This document shows, in pieces, positions 23,897-32,174 of a stretch of 64,000 nt of DNA. The DNA lies in the NCBI RefSeq assembly GCF_030012605.2, contig NZ_CP114055.2; one strand, 5' to 3'. The stretch comes from Bergeyella_A cardium (lineage in GTDB: Bacteria > Bacteroidota > Bacteroidia > Flavobacteriales > Weeksellaceae). A model generated the notes under the pieces. That model searched no databases. It saw only the letters and a list, made by a program, of their open reading frames with translations, and had not been told where the DNA came from. Numbering within the stretch: position 1 is the stretch's first letter; each line of letters begins with the position of its first letter. The position numbers were made by a program, and so were the translations under genes.

Positions 23897-23926
23897 CAAA
23901 TATAAAACTTTTATTTATATAACAAA
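23897..23926 (-). promoter_or_regulatory. Complete Bacteroidota promoter of the helicase gene
   Basis: On the minus strand a TTTG -33 box (23923-23926) is followed after 18 bp by TATATTTG (23897-23904). The leader to the ATG would be about 20 nt. Confidence 0.65.
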
Positions 23927-24004
23927 TACACCTTAATATATTATATTGATTGAAAAAAATAATGATGCCCTACAGAATTAAAAATACAAAAGCAGGCGAT
24001 TTTT

Positions 24005-24112
24005 ATTTCGTAGTGATGAAAAAATATTTCATAGTGATGAAAATTTCATTTTGTAATGATGAAATAGAAATTTCGTAGTTATAAAATTATAATTTCATAG
24101 TGATGAAAAATA
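24005..24112. repeat. Imperfect array of ATTTCATAGTGATGAAA units
   Basis: Five degenerate copies start at about 24005, 24026, 24043, 24070 and 24092. The ends of each unit (ATTTCAT / ATGAAAT) are complementary, so each copy is a small dyad. They lie between the divergent helicase and ruvX genes in a 396-bp gap with no coding region. Confidence 0.7.
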
Positions 24113-24249
24113 TTTTCCACAGTAGAAAATTTTAATTAGCTAAATATTAATTAAATAAAAAAATGAATTTTAACTCTAAAAAGCACATTATCCCTAAAAA
24201 AAGGGACAATGCCCCTTTTGTCTTATGTTAAGGAGTTGAGAAAATTTTT

Positions 24250-24257
24250 TAAATTTG
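24250..24257 (+). promoter_or_regulatory. -7 promoter box of ruvX
   Basis: TAAATTTG, with its last base 8 bases before the ruvX ATG; a very short or absent leader is predicted. Confidence 0.5.
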
Positions 24258-24264
24258 CAGCCTT

Positions 24265-24675
24265 ATGGCGCAAATCTTAGCGATAGATTATGGAAGAGCC
24301 CGTTGCGGACTGGCGGTAACCGATGATATGCAGATTATCGCAAGTACTTTGGATGCCGTGCCCACAGCCAAGCTGGTAGATTACCTCAGAGGTTATTTTA
24401 GCTCTAATGCTGTTGAGACTGTAGTTATAGGTCTGCCAGTGGATTTAAAGGGGAATATGTCTGAAGTAGAAATCGATATCCTCAGATTTATTGAGGTTTT
24501 TGAGAGGGAGTTTCCACGGATAAAAGTAGAGCGATTTGATGAGCGGTTTACTTCCAAAATAGCTTCTTATTTCATCAGCCAAAGCGGTAAAAATAAGAAG
24601 CAACGGGAGCAGAAAGAATTGATTGATAAGGTAAGTGCCACAATTATTTTACAAAATTATTTAGAAAAGAAATGA
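24265..24675 (+). CDS. ruvX: Holliday junction resolvase-like protein RuvX (YqgF)
   Basis: A 136-residue RNase H-fold protein of the YqgF family, which takes part in pre-16S rRNA 5'-end maturation and possibly in recombination. Active-site segments: LAIDYGRARCGLAVTD (Asp at residue 7), VIGLPVDLKGN and FDERFTS with the acidic residue pair. The stop overlaps the def start by four bases, so the pair is translationally coupled. Confidence 0.92.
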   Translation: MAQILAIDYGRARCGLAVTDDMQIIASTLDAVPTAKLVDYLRGYFSSNAVETVVIGLPVDLKGNMSEVEIDILRFIEVFEREFPRIKVERFDERFTSKIASYFISQSGKNKKQREQKELIDKVSATIILQNYLEKK

Positions 24676-25244
24676 TATTACCCATCAGAGCCTTTGGCGA
24701 CCCTGTACTGAGAAAGACGGGGAGAGATATAGATAAAGACTATCCAGAGCTTCAGACACTCATTGTGAATATGTTTGAAACAATGAATGAAGCTAATGGT
24801 ATTGGTTTGGCAGCACCGCAGATAGGTCTGGACATCCGCCTGTTTATAGTAGATGCTTCGCCTCTTGCAGAGGATGAGGATTATGCAGAGATTGCTGATG
24901 AGCTTAAAACCTTTAAGAAAGTCTTCATCAATGCTAAAATCCTTGAAGAAAGCGGTGAGGAGTGGAAGTTTAATGAAGGTTGTCTCTCTATACCCGATGT
25001 GCGGGAAGATGTAAAGCGAAAGGAAACCATATTGATAGAATATTATGATGAGAACTTCGTGAAGCATACGGAGAGCTATTCTGATATCAGGGCGAGAATC
25101 ATTCAGCACGAGTATGACCATATTGAGGGCATACTCTTTACCGACCATCTCAGTGCATTAAAAAAGAAATTAGTGAAAGGGAAGCTCAATAAAATATCTC
25201 AGGGAGATATTAGTGTAGGCTATAAAATGAGATTTCCTAAATAA
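24672..25244 (+). CDS. def: Peptide deformylase
   Basis: A 190-residue metallo-hydrolase that removes the formyl group from nascent protein N-termini. The three signature motifs are present: GIGLAAPQIG (residues about 41-50), EGCLSIP with the metal-binding Cys, and QHEYDHIEG with the HExxH metal site. It has a longer insert after motif 1 (residues about 65-90), as in other Bacteroidota. It overlaps ruvX by 4 bp and is followed after 36 bp by the DUF5606 gene. Confidence 0.95.
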   Translation: MILPIRAFGDPVLRKTGRDIDKDYPELQTLIVNMFETMNEANGIGLAAPQIGLDIRLFIVDASPLAEDEDYAEIADELKTFKKVFINAKILEESGEEWKFNEGCLSIPDVREDVKRKETILIEYYDENFVKHTESYSDIRARIIQHEYDHIEGILFTDHLSALKKKLVKGKLNKISQGDISVGYKMRFPK

Positions 25245-25280
25245 TTGAATTAGTTAAGTATTAAATAAAATAAATTTAAG

Positions 25281-25712
25281 ATGTTGTTAGAAAAAATAAT
25301 TTCCATCTCTGGAAAACCGGGACTTTACAAATTAGTTTCTCAACTTAGAAACGGATTTATCATTGAAGATGTTATCACAAAAAAGAAAGTAAGTATTGGT
25401 AATTCTTCTCAGGTAAGTTTGTTAGATAATATTTCTATGTATACTTTTGATAAGGAAGTTCCACTTTTTCAAGTATTTGAAAATATTGCAAAGGGAAATG
25501 ATTACAAAGAAACGATTTCTCATAAGGCTACAGATGCAGAGCTGAAAGACTTTATGCTCTCTGCTCTTCCTGATTATGATACAGAGAGAGTCTATGTATC
25601 CGATATTAAGAAACTTGCTCAGTGGTATAACATCCTTCAAAAAGCAGGGTATATTACGGCTGAAAGTTTTGCAAAGCCGGAGGAAACAGAGCAACCTGCC
25701 GAGGCAAAATAA
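25281..25712 (+). CDS. DUF5606 family protein
   Basis: A 143-residue conserved hypothetical protein of flavobacteria, recognised by its N-terminal LEKIISISGKPGLYKLVSQL and the middle segment LPDYDTERVYVSDIKKLAQWYNIL. No signal peptide or membrane helix is present, so it is cytosolic. Function is unknown; it habitually follows def, as here. It ends before a terminator. Confidence 0.82.
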   Translation: MLLEKIISISGKPGLYKLVSQLRNGFIIEDVITKKKVSIGNSSQVSLLDNISMYTFDKEVPLFQVFENIAKGNDYKETISHKATDAELKDFMLSALPDYDTERVYVSDIKKLAQWYNILQKAGYITAESFAKPEETEQPAEAK

Positions 25713-25744
25713 AAATCTGAGTATAAATCTTAGACTATATTATA

Positions 25745-25778
25745 AAGGAGTTGTTTTTATGGGCAACTTCTTTTTTTT
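25745..25778 (+). terminator. Terminator after the DUF5606 gene
   Basis: AAGGAGTTG (25745-25753) pairs with CAACTTCTT (25764-25772) with one G-T wobble, followed by a run of T. The recF promoter box begins within this T-run. Confidence 0.65.
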
Positions 25779-25785
25779 ACTTTTG
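25778..25785 (+). promoter_or_regulatory. -7 promoter box of recF
   Basis: TACTTTTG fits TAnnTTTG; its last base is 6 bases before the recF ATG, predicting a leaderless transcript. Confidence 0.5.
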
Positions 25786-25790
25786 TTGCG

Positions 25791-26870
25791 ATGATTTTAC
25801 GAACACTTTTCTTGGCGAATTTTAAAAATCACCCCGAAAGAACCTTTCAGCTATCGCCACAAATCAACTGTTTTGTGGGGAATAATGGTGTGGGAAAAAC
25901 CAATATTCTCGATGCCCTACACTACCTCTCCGTAGGTAAGAGCTTTCTTGGGAATTCGGACTTAAATAATATTAAGGACGGGGAAGATTTCTTTTCCATT
26001 ACCGCAGAAGTACAGAATGAAGACCGAGATGAGACTATAAAAATAATGCTCCACAAAGAAGCTAAGAAAGTGATTAAAAAGAATGATAAAACCTATAACC
26101 GTATTGCTGACCATATTGGTTATCTGCCGAGTGTTATCATCTCTCCGTATGATTCCAATCTCATTTCAGACTCTGGGGAGAGCAGGAGGAAGTTCCTCGA
26201 TGCGATGATTTCTCAAACCGATTCTCAGTACCTCTTTGACTTGATACAATACCAGAAAGCGGTTCAACAGAGGAATGCCCTGCTGAAGTTCTTTGCAAAA
26301 AACCGAACCTTTGATGCTGATTCTTTGGAGATTTATAATGAGCCTATCACTCAGTATGGCAGTGAGATTTTTGAAAAGAGAAAGTCTTTTGTACAAAGCC
26401 TTAAGCCCGTTATTCAGTATTTCTATGAAGTAATTTCGGGAGCTAAGGAAGAGATTAATGTATCGTATGAGTCCCATCTTTCGGAAGGAAATTTTGAAGA
26501 CTTGCTCAGGAAAAATCTGGAAAAGGATAGAGTACTTACCTACACTTCCAAAGGAGTGCATAAAGATGACCTTATCTTTGAAATGAACAGCAATTTGATA
26601 AAGAAGACAGGCTCTCAGGGGCAGCAGAAATCATTTCTTATCGCCTTGAAACTGGCACAGATTAATCGGATAAAGGAGCTTACGGGTAAGTCGCCCATCC
26701 TCCTCCTTGATGATATATTTGATAAACTTGATGATAGCCGCGTTTCTCAACTTATAGAGCTTGTGAATAGCGAATCTTTTGGGCAAATTTTTATTACCGA
26801 TACCCACAGGGATCGCACAGAAAGCGTAGTGAAAAAAATCAATAACGAAAGCAAGATATTTAGTATATAA
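25791..26870 (+). CDS. recF: DNA replication and repair protein RecF
   Basis: A 359-residue SMC-like ATPase that helps load RecA at gapped DNA together with RecO and RecR. Walker A is GNNGVGKTN (about residue 30), the ABC signature region is TGSQGQQKSFLIALKLAQ (about 283), and Walker B is PILLLDDIFDKLDD (about 305). No long coiled coil is present, which distinguishes RecF from SbcC or RecN. It is one base from ogt, suggesting a DNA-repair pair. Confidence 0.94.
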   Translation: MILRTLFLANFKNHPERTFQLSPQINCFVGNNGVGKTNILDALHYLSVGKSFLGNSDLNNIKDGEDFFSITAEVQNEDRDETIKIMLHKEAKKVIKKNDKTYNRIADHIGYLPSVIISPYDSNLISDSGESRRKFLDAMISQTDSQYLFDLIQYQKAVQQRNALLKFFAKNRTFDADSLEIYNEPITQYGSEIFEKRKSFVQSLKPVIQYFYEVISGAKEEINVSYESHLSEGNFEDLLRKNLEKDRVLTYTSKGVHKDDLIFEMNSNLIKKTGSQGQQKSFLIALKLAQINRIKELTGKSPILLLDDIFDKLDDSRVSQLIELVNSESFGQIFITDTHRDRTESVVKKINNESKIFSI

Positions 26871-26871
26871 T

Positions 26872-27405
26872 ATGAATACGATTTATTTAAAAGAGATTAA
26901 AACGCCTCTTGGTGAGCTCTTCGCTTGTGCCGATAACAAGGGAGTTTGCCTTTTGGAATTCCCAGACAGTAAAGGTTTGGATAAGGAGCTTAAAGAGATT
27001 TCAAAGGTACTTCAAGGGGAGATTGTAAAAGGGGAGAATGAGCATTTAAAACTTTTAGAAAGAGAATTAAATGAGTATTTTCAAGGGAAGAGGAAGAGCT
27101 TCAGCGTTCCACTAAATACGGTGGGCACAGACTTTCAAAAGCAGGTATGGGAGTCTTTGCTTAAAATCCCTTATGGCACTACAACCAGCTATCAGAAGCA
27201 GGCAAATCTCTTGGGGCGACCAAAAGCTGTACGAGCCGTAGCCAATGCCAATGGACAGAATAAAATCTCCATCCTTATTCCTTGTCACAGGGTTATTGGT
27301 TCTAACGGAACTCTTACGGGCTATGGTGGTGGCTTACTGAGGAAACAGAAACTTCTGGAAATAGAAGGTGTGCTGCTCGGCTTTCCTAGTGGAGATAAGA
27401 TTTGA
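26872..27405 (+). CDS. ogt: Methylated-DNA-[protein]-cysteine S-methyltransferase
   Basis: A 177-residue suicide repair protein that moves the methyl group from O6-methylguanine to its own cysteine. The active-site motif IPCHRVIGSNGTLTGYGGG (Cys about residue 141) and the helix-turn-helix arginine-finger region GRPKAVRAVANAN are present. Length agrees with Ogt/AGT without an Ada regulatory domain. It directly follows recF; its stop codon lies within the promoter of the next gene, tatA. Confidence 0.93.
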   Translation: MNTIYLKEIKTPLGELFACADNKGVCLLEFPDSKGLDKELKEISKVLQGEIVKGENEHLKLLERELNEYFQGKRKSFSVPLNTVGTDFQKQVWESLLKIPYGTTTSYQKQANLLGRPKAVRAVANANGQNKISILIPCHRVIGSNGTLTGYGGGLLRKQKLLEIEGVLLGFPSGDKI

Positions 27406-27434
27406 CTAACTTCTAATAAAAAATTATAAATTTG
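27401..27434 (+). promoter_or_regulatory. Complete promoter of tatA overlapping the end of ogt
   Basis: TTTG (27401-27404) and TAAATTTG (27427-27434) are separated by 22 bp. The -33 box overlaps the ogt stop codon, and the last base of the -7 box is 5 bases before the tatA ATG. Confidence 0.6.
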
Positions 27435-27438
27435 CGCA

Positions 27439-27771
27439 ATGGAATTGAGTATAGGTGAAATGCTAATGATAGCACTGGTTATTATCGTTCTGTTTGGTCC
27501 AGACAAGTTGCCTTCTATCGCTCGGGATTTAGGGCAGGGGGTGCGCAAGATGCGTGGTGCTGTAGAGGATATTAAAACTGAAATAATGAAAGAAGCAGAT
27601 AATCCCGTTGCAGAAATTAAAAAGGAGATAGAAAAGGTAAAAGATGCTGCTAAGGATTTCAATCCGATGAAAGATATAGAAAACGCTGTAGCAGAAACTC
27701 CTGAGCCAGACACTCCAAAAGTAAATCCGCTGGAAGATGAAACCTATGAAGGACCAGTAAGCAGATCATAA
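27439..27771 (+). CDS. tatA: Sec-independent (Tat) translocase protein TatA/TatE
   Basis: A 110-residue single-pass protein: a hydrophobic helix (residues about 6-22), the FGPDKLP hinge, an amphipathic helix (ARDLGQGVRKMRGA) and a charged tail. It forms the pore component of the twin-arginine pathway, which exports folded proteins across the inner membrane. Its stop overlaps the start of the PAP2 gene by one base. TatC is not in this window. Confidence 0.9.
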   Translation: MELSIGEMLMIALVIIVLFGPDKLPSIARDLGQGVRKMRGAVEDIKTEIMKEADNPVAEIKKEIEKVKDAAKDFNPMKDIENAVAETPEPDTPKVNPLEDETYEGPVSRS

Positions 27772-28343
27772 TGCAAGAGATTATAGCAGAAGATAAAGAA
27801 TTATTAGTATATCTAAATGGGCTCGGTACAGAGTCCTTTGATGCTTTTTGGCTTACCGTTTCGGAGGTCTGGGTTTGGCTTCCGTTTTATTTTATTCTCT
27901 GCTACTTCCTTTTTAAGAATTACAGACTCAATAGTTTCCTTTTCGCTTTGGTCTTTATCGCTTTGGGTGTTACGGTATCGGACCAGTTGGCAAATGTCTT
28001 TAAATATGGAGTAGAGCGCCTTCGCCCTTGCCACGACCCATCTATCTCCGATATTATAAGAAAGGTGAAATGCGGTGGGCAGTTTGGGTTTTATTCGGCT
28101 CACGCTTCTAATACTTTTTTTATAGCGACATTTCTCAGTATTTTATTCAAAAATAAACTAAAATCTCTCCCGTATATTTTGTTCTTTTGGGCAGCTTTTG
28201 TGTCTTATAGCAGGATTTATCTTGGGGTACATTTCCCTTTGGATGTCCTTACGGGTGCCGTAGTGGGGAGCCTTATCGGGTGGTTCTTTGCAAGGCTTAG
28301 CCTCTTTGTTTTTGCCAAGCAGGAGAGGGTGGGCAGTGCTTAA
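27771..28343 (+). CDS. PAP2-family membrane lipid phosphatase
   Basis: A 190-residue integral membrane phosphatase with about five or six helices. The three active-site motifs are visible: KYGVERLRPCHD, YSAHASN (PSGH-like with the catalytic His) and SRIYLGVHFPLDVL. Such enzymes dephosphorylate undecaprenyl pyrophosphate, phosphatidate or lipid A at the periplasmic face; motifs do not choose among these. It follows tatA with a 1-base overlap. Confidence 0.88.
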   Translation: MQEIIAEDKELLVYLNGLGTESFDAFWLTVSEVWVWLPFYFILCYFLFKNYRLNSFLFALVFIALGVTVSDQLANVFKYGVERLRPCHDPSISDIIRKVKCGGQFGFYSAHASNTFFIATFLSILFKNKLKSLPYILFFWAAFVSYSRIYLGVHFPLDVLTGAVVGSLIGWFFARLSLFVFAKQERVGSA

Positions 28344-28388
28344 TTTCTCATTCAAATCAATTAATTTTTAAAATCACTACATTCTTTT

Positions 28389-29594
28389 ATGGTTAAGAAT
28401 ATTCTTATCGTCCTTGGGCTGTTCTTTTTATTAGAATTTTATGTTTATAAAGCAGTAGGAGTCCTTCTAAAAAGCCCTCAATTCAGGATAATTTATATTT
28501 CAGTTACTGCGCTTATCTATATTGTAGAGCTGTATTTCATCTTTTCTATTGGTATTAATAAGTATGATGCCCATAAGATGTCGTATATTATTTCGATTGC
28601 ACTCATTTTCCTTCTTCCGAAGGTGTTTATTGCCTTTTTCCTCCTTATAGATGATGTTTTTAGACTCTTAGACTATGGTATTCAGCATTTGAACAGGAGT
28701 GAAGAGAAGCATTATCCTCATCGTAGAAATTTTCTTAGTTTGCTCGGGTTGGGGTTGGCTGGGCTATTCTCTGGAATCGTAGTAGATGGGATTATTTTTG
28801 GGAAATACAGGCATAGGGCAAGGCTCGTAAAGCTTAAAATCAAAAACCTGCCAAAAGCATTTAAGGGCTATACAATAGTTCAGATTTCCGATGTGCATAG
28901 TGGGAGTTTTTCTCATCCCGAAAAGCTTAGAAATGCAATTAATCTTATCAATGAGCAGCAGGCAGACCTCGTGCTCTTTACTGGGGATATGGTCAATATG
29001 GTAGCGGAGGAGTTTGAGCCTTTTGTTCCCCTTTTCTCAGAGATAAAGGCAAAAGATGCAAAGCTCGCTGTACTTGGCAATCACGATTACGGCTACTATT
29101 ACTATACAACCGATAAGGAGCAGAAAGCCAATGTTGCCAAACTTATAGAATTGGAAGAAAAAGCAGGGTTCCAAATGCTGAGAAATGAGCATACAGTCAT
29201 AGAAAAAGCAGGGGAGAGGCTCTATATTATCGGTGTTGAAAACTGGGGACTTCCCCCTTTCCCTCAATATGGAGATTTGGATAAAGCCACAGAGGGAATA
29301 CCTCAGAATGCTGCTAAAATACTGATGAGCCACGACCCTACCCACTTTGATGAAGTTGTGAAAACCCACCCTTCGGATATTGCGCTTACCCTTTCTGGTC
29401 ATACCCACGGGATGCAGTTTGGCTTAGACCTGAAAAACATAAAATGGTCTCCCGTGCAGTATAAATACCCTAAGTGGATAGACCTCTACGAGAGTCTTGG
29501 AAAGTATCTTTATGTCAATCGTGGTTTTGGGGTCTTAGGCTTCCCAGGCAGGGTAGGCGTAAATCCTGAGATTACCGTTTTTACTTTGAAATAG
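28389..29594 (+). CDS. Membrane-anchored metallophosphoesterase (YaeI/YkuE type)
   Basis: A 401-residue protein. The N-terminal third has about four hydrophobic helices (residues 3-22, 33-55, 65-90, 117-137), and the rest is a calcineurin-like phosphoesterase with QISDVHSG, FTGDMVN, LGNHDYGYYY, MSHDPTHFD and LSGHTHGMQFG. Relatives of the YaeI/YkuE group hydrolyse UDP-2,3-diacylglucosamine or related phosphodiesters, but the substrate here is undetermined. The gene lies 45 bp after the PAP2 gene and converges with recX. Confidence 0.87.
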   Translation: MVKNILIVLGLFFLLEFYVYKAVGVLLKSPQFRIIYISVTALIYIVELYFIFSIGINKYDAHKMSYIISIALIFLLPKVFIAFFLLIDDVFRLLDYGIQHLNRSEEKHYPHRRNFLSLLGLGLAGLFSGIVVDGIIFGKYRHRARLVKLKIKNLPKAFKGYTIVQISDVHSGSFSHPEKLRNAINLINEQQADLVLFTGDMVNMVAEEFEPFVPLFSEIKAKDAKLAVLGNHDYGYYYYTTDKEQKANVAKLIELEEKAGFQMLRNEHTVIEKAGERLYIIGVENWGLPPFPQYGDLDKATEGIPQNAAKILMSHDPTHFDEVVKTHPSDIALTLSGHTHGMQFGLDLKNIKWSPVQYKYPKWIDLYESLGKYLYVNRGFGVLGFPGRVGVNPEITVFTLK

Positions 29595-29601
29595 TCCAAG
29601 A

Positions 29602-30066
29602 CTATTGCTCGGTTATACTGTTTTGAATTTCATTATATTCAAAGCCTTTGGAGAGTAGATGGCGAATGCACTTCATCCTCTTCTGATAGTCTTTCATACC
29701 TTTCTGTTTAGAGAAATAGGCGGTATAGAGTTTCTGTATTGTATTTCTATAATCGTCATCATCTATCTCATCAAAGCACGAACTAATAAGTTTATCATTG
29801 ATTTGTTTTTGTTTTAGATGAATACGAATCTTATTTTTCCCCCAGTCTTTGATGTAGAATTTTCCTCGTATATAGCTTCTTACAAATCGTTCTTCATTTA
29901 AGTAATTTTCCTTAATGAGGTACAGCAGAATCTCATCTTTTGCTTCAGGAATAAGGATAAATTCGCGCATTTTCTGTTCTACTTCGTAATGACATCTGTC
30001 CTGGTAAGTACAGTAATTTGCCATTTTTTGTTTGATTTCCTCAAAGGTATAAGATTTCTTCTCCAT
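29602..30066 (-). CDS. recX: Regulatory protein RecX
   Basis: A 154-residue helical protein that inhibits or modulates RecA filaments. The RecX three-helix repeats are recognisable: CTYQDRCHYEVEQKMREF, NYLNEERFVRSYIRGKFYIKDWGKNKIRIHLKQKQI (broken here at the middle by a short loop) and CIRHLLSKGFEYNEI. The length is typical. It is transcribed towards the phosphoesterase gene. Confidence 0.87.
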   Translation of the reverse strand: MEKKSYTFEEIKQKMANYCTYQDRCHYEVEQKMREFILIPEAKDEILLYLIKENYLNEERFVRSYIRGKFYIKDWGKNKIRIHLKQKQINDKLISSCFDEIDDDDYRNTIQKLYTAYFSKQKGMKDYQKRMKCIRHLLSKGFEYNEIQNSITEQ

Positions 30067-30174
30067 CGGTTATCTCAATAAATCGCGTAAAAATACTTTA
30101 TCTCTTTCTATAATTCCAACTTATTAGCTATGAATATAAACTTTTTAAGCCATAATAAATAGTGGGCTATTAAA

Positions 30175-30208
30175 AAAAATCTCCCTTTTTTAAAAAAGAG
30201 AGATTTTT
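30175..30208. terminator. Hairpin terminator between recX and dnaJ
   Basis: AAAAATCTC (30175-30183) pairs with GAGATTTTT (30200-30208), with an A/T-rich inner stem. T-runs on both strands; it suits the leftward dnaJ transcript. Confidence 0.65.
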
Positions 30209-30265
30209 ATGCGTTTCGTTATACAGTAAAAGCATACCCAAGTATGCTGTAGATACGATAACAGA

Positions 30266-31396
30266 CTAAGAAAACAAGTCCCGAACCTTATCAAAGAAAG
30301 ATTTCTCCTTTCCTGAAGGTTCAGCTTTCATTTCTCCTGATTCGAGCTGTTTTTCAAAGAAGGATTTCTGCTCGGGGGTGAGTTTTTGTGGCGTCCAAAC
30401 ATTGATATGGATAAACATATCTCCTTTGCCGTAGTGGTCTATACTTGGGAGCCCCTTACCTGAGAGCCTGAGGATTTTGCCCGACTGAGTACCTGCATCT
30501 ATCGTGATTTTTACCTTACCTCCTACGGTAGGCACTTCTTTTTTGGTTCCGAGGGCTGCTTCCGCGAAGGAAATGTAGAGCTCTTGGTGGAGATTATCTC
30601 CTTCTCGTTTGATAGTAGCGTCCTGCTCCTCTTCTATAACGACGATGAGGTCTCCTGCTGCACCACCAAAAGGGGCATCATTACCCTTGCCTCTTACGCT
30701 AAACTGTATGCCCTCTCTCGCTCCTGCGGGAATATTGATGGATACTTCTTCCTCGTCCTTTATAAGCCCTTGTGCATTGGCTCCTGCAGGGATGTGGTCG
30801 GCCACCTTTCCTAGTCCTTGGCAAGTGCTACAGGTGGTTTGGGTTTGCATTTGCCCGAACATTGTGTTCATCACCTTTATTTGAGCTCCTGTACCGTGGC
30901 AAGTAGGGCAGGTCTTAGATGTAGCACCAGCAGCGGCTTTCATTTTTTTTACTTTGATGGTCTTTGTGGTGCCATTGAGCATTTCTTCGAGGTTGACTTT
31001 TATTCTCACCCTAAGGTTTGAACCTCTCACTTGTTGGGTTCTGCTGCCTCCACCACCGAAGCCTCCAAAGCCACCGAAAGCACCTCCACCGAAGATATCC
31101 CCGAACTGCTCGAAGATGTCTTCCATACTCATCCCACCACCGAAGCCACCGCCTCCAAAGCCACCATTGCCGCCCATACCTGCGTGCCCGAACTGATCGT
31201 ATCTGGCTTTTTTATCTGGGTCGCTGAGAACTTCATAGGCCTCTGCGGCTTCTTTAAATTTTTCTTCGGCTTCTTTATCACCTGGGTTTTTATCTGGGTG
31301 ATATTTTATCGCTAATTTTCTGTATGCTTTCTTTATTTCATCTGCTGAGGCGGATTTTGATACGCCCAGTACTTCATAATAATCTCTTTTAGACAT
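30266..31396 (-). CDS. dnaJ: Chaperone protein DnaJ
   Basis: A 376-residue Hsp40 co-chaperone that delivers unfolded proteins to DnaK and stimulates its ATPase. The J domain (residues 4-70) has HPD in YHPDKNPG. A long Gly/Phe-rich region follows (about 75-120), then the cysteine-rich domain and the two C-terminal substrate-binding domains. Only two CxxCxGxG repeats are present (CPTCHGTG and CSTCQGLG); the first and fourth of the usual four are missing, so one zinc site rather than two is expected. Flavobacterial DnaJ proteins commonly share this reduction. It follows grpE after 29 bp. Confidence 0.94.
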   Translation of the reverse strand: MSKRDYYEVLGVSKSASADEIKKAYRKLAIKYHPDKNPGDKEAEEKFKEAAEAYEVLSDPDKKARYDQFGHAGMGGNGGFGGGGFGGGMSMEDIFEQFGDIFGGGAFGGFGGFGGGGSRTQQVRGSNLRVRIKVNLEEMLNGTTKTIKVKKMKAAAGATSKTCPTCHGTGAQIKVMNTMFGQMQTQTTCSTCQGLGKVADHIPAGANAQGLIKDEEEVSINIPAGAREGIQFSVRGKGNDAPFGGAAGDLIVVIEEEQDATIKREGDNLHQELYISFAEAALGTKKEVPTVGGKVKITIDAGTQSGKILRLSGKGLPSIDHYGKGDMFIHINVWTPQKLTPEQKSFFEKQLESGEMKAEPSGKEKSFFDKVRDLFS

Positions 31397-31425
31397 CGTT
31401 TAATTCTATTGTTTGTTATACGCTC

Positions 31426-31968
31426 TTAGACCTGCCCTGTAACTACTTTTGCAAAGCGAATGACCTTGTCGTGGAGTATATAGCCTTCCTCTATTACATC
31501 AATGATTTTGCCTTTTAGCTCGTCGGAAGGAGCAGGGATTTGGGTAATAGCCTCGTGGAAATCTACATTGAAATCATCTCCAGCCTTTACTTCGATAGGT
31601 TTAAGACCTTTTTCTACTAATTTGCTTTTAAACTTCTGATAGATGAGCTCTACGCCTTTCAGGTCGGCCTCGTTTCCGTTTTGGGAGATGTCTTTTAGTG
31701 CTCTTTGGAAGTCGTCTAACACCCCTAAAAGGGAGGTCATAATATCTTGGTTGGCATAGAGGAAGAAATCTTGCTTTTCTTTTATGGTTCTTCGTTTGAA
31801 GTTTTCAAACTCGGCATAGAGGCGGATGTATTTGTCCTTTTCCTCTGCCAAAATTTCCTCTATGGATTTTTCTTCTGCCAGATTTTCCGTTTTTTCTACG
31901 GCTTCTTCTGGTTGTATTTCCTCGTTTTTGTTGAGTTCTTCGTTTTGAATATCGTTATTTTCAGACAT
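31426..31968 (-). CDS. grpE: Nucleotide exchange factor GrpE
   Basis: A 180-residue co-chaperone that releases ADP from DnaK. The N-terminus is a long acidic coiled coil (EELNKNEEIQPEEAVEKTE ...), followed by YAEFENFKRRTIKEKQD and the C-terminal beta-wing with the family motif FDVDFHEAI-type (here FNVDFHEAITQI) and VIEEGYILHDKVIRFAKVVV-like ending. It precedes dnaJ on the same strand, the usual heat-shock pair; dnaK is not in the window. Confidence 0.93.
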   Translation of the reverse strand: MSENNDIQNEELNKNEEIQPEEAVEKTENLAEEKSIEEILAEEKDKYIRLYAEFENFKRRTIKEKQDFFLYANQDIMTSLLGVLDDFQRALKDISQNGNEADLKGVELIYQKFKSKLVEKGLKPIEVKAGDDFNVDFHEAITQIPAPSDELKGKIIDVIEEGYILHDKVIRFAKVVTGQV

Positions 31969-32135
31969 AATGAATATTTTTTGCTCCCATTAGTCAAATT
32001 TTTTGCCAATGCTTGGGAGCTGACAAATTGTCTGTATGTTTTGTAAAACTTTCTTTTGAGTATTATGAAAAAGAGAAATATTAGGCAAAAGATAATTAAT
32101 CTAGAGCGATATTGTATTTTAGAAGTGCTTTTTTA

Positions 32136-32143
32136 TATTTTTG
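32136..32143 (+). promoter_or_regulatory. -7 promoter box at the head of the polysaccharide locus
   Basis: TATTTTTG fits TAnnTTTG, 31 bp before the ATG at 32175. Confidence 0.45.
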
Positions 32144-32174
32144 TAAATCCTATACAGGAAATAGATTGTATAAG

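Noticed and set aside
24188..24211. A terminator hairpin before ruvX (TCCCT/AGGGA)
   Set aside because: The stem is only 5 bp plus weak extension, lacks a T-run and follows no gene.
26166..26561. A 131-residue minus-strand frame opposite recF
   Set aside because: Shadow of the recF coding region; recF has all its ATPase motifs.
30954..31315. Proline-rich plus-strand frames
   Set aside because: They are the antisense of the Gly/Phe-rich region of dnaJ.
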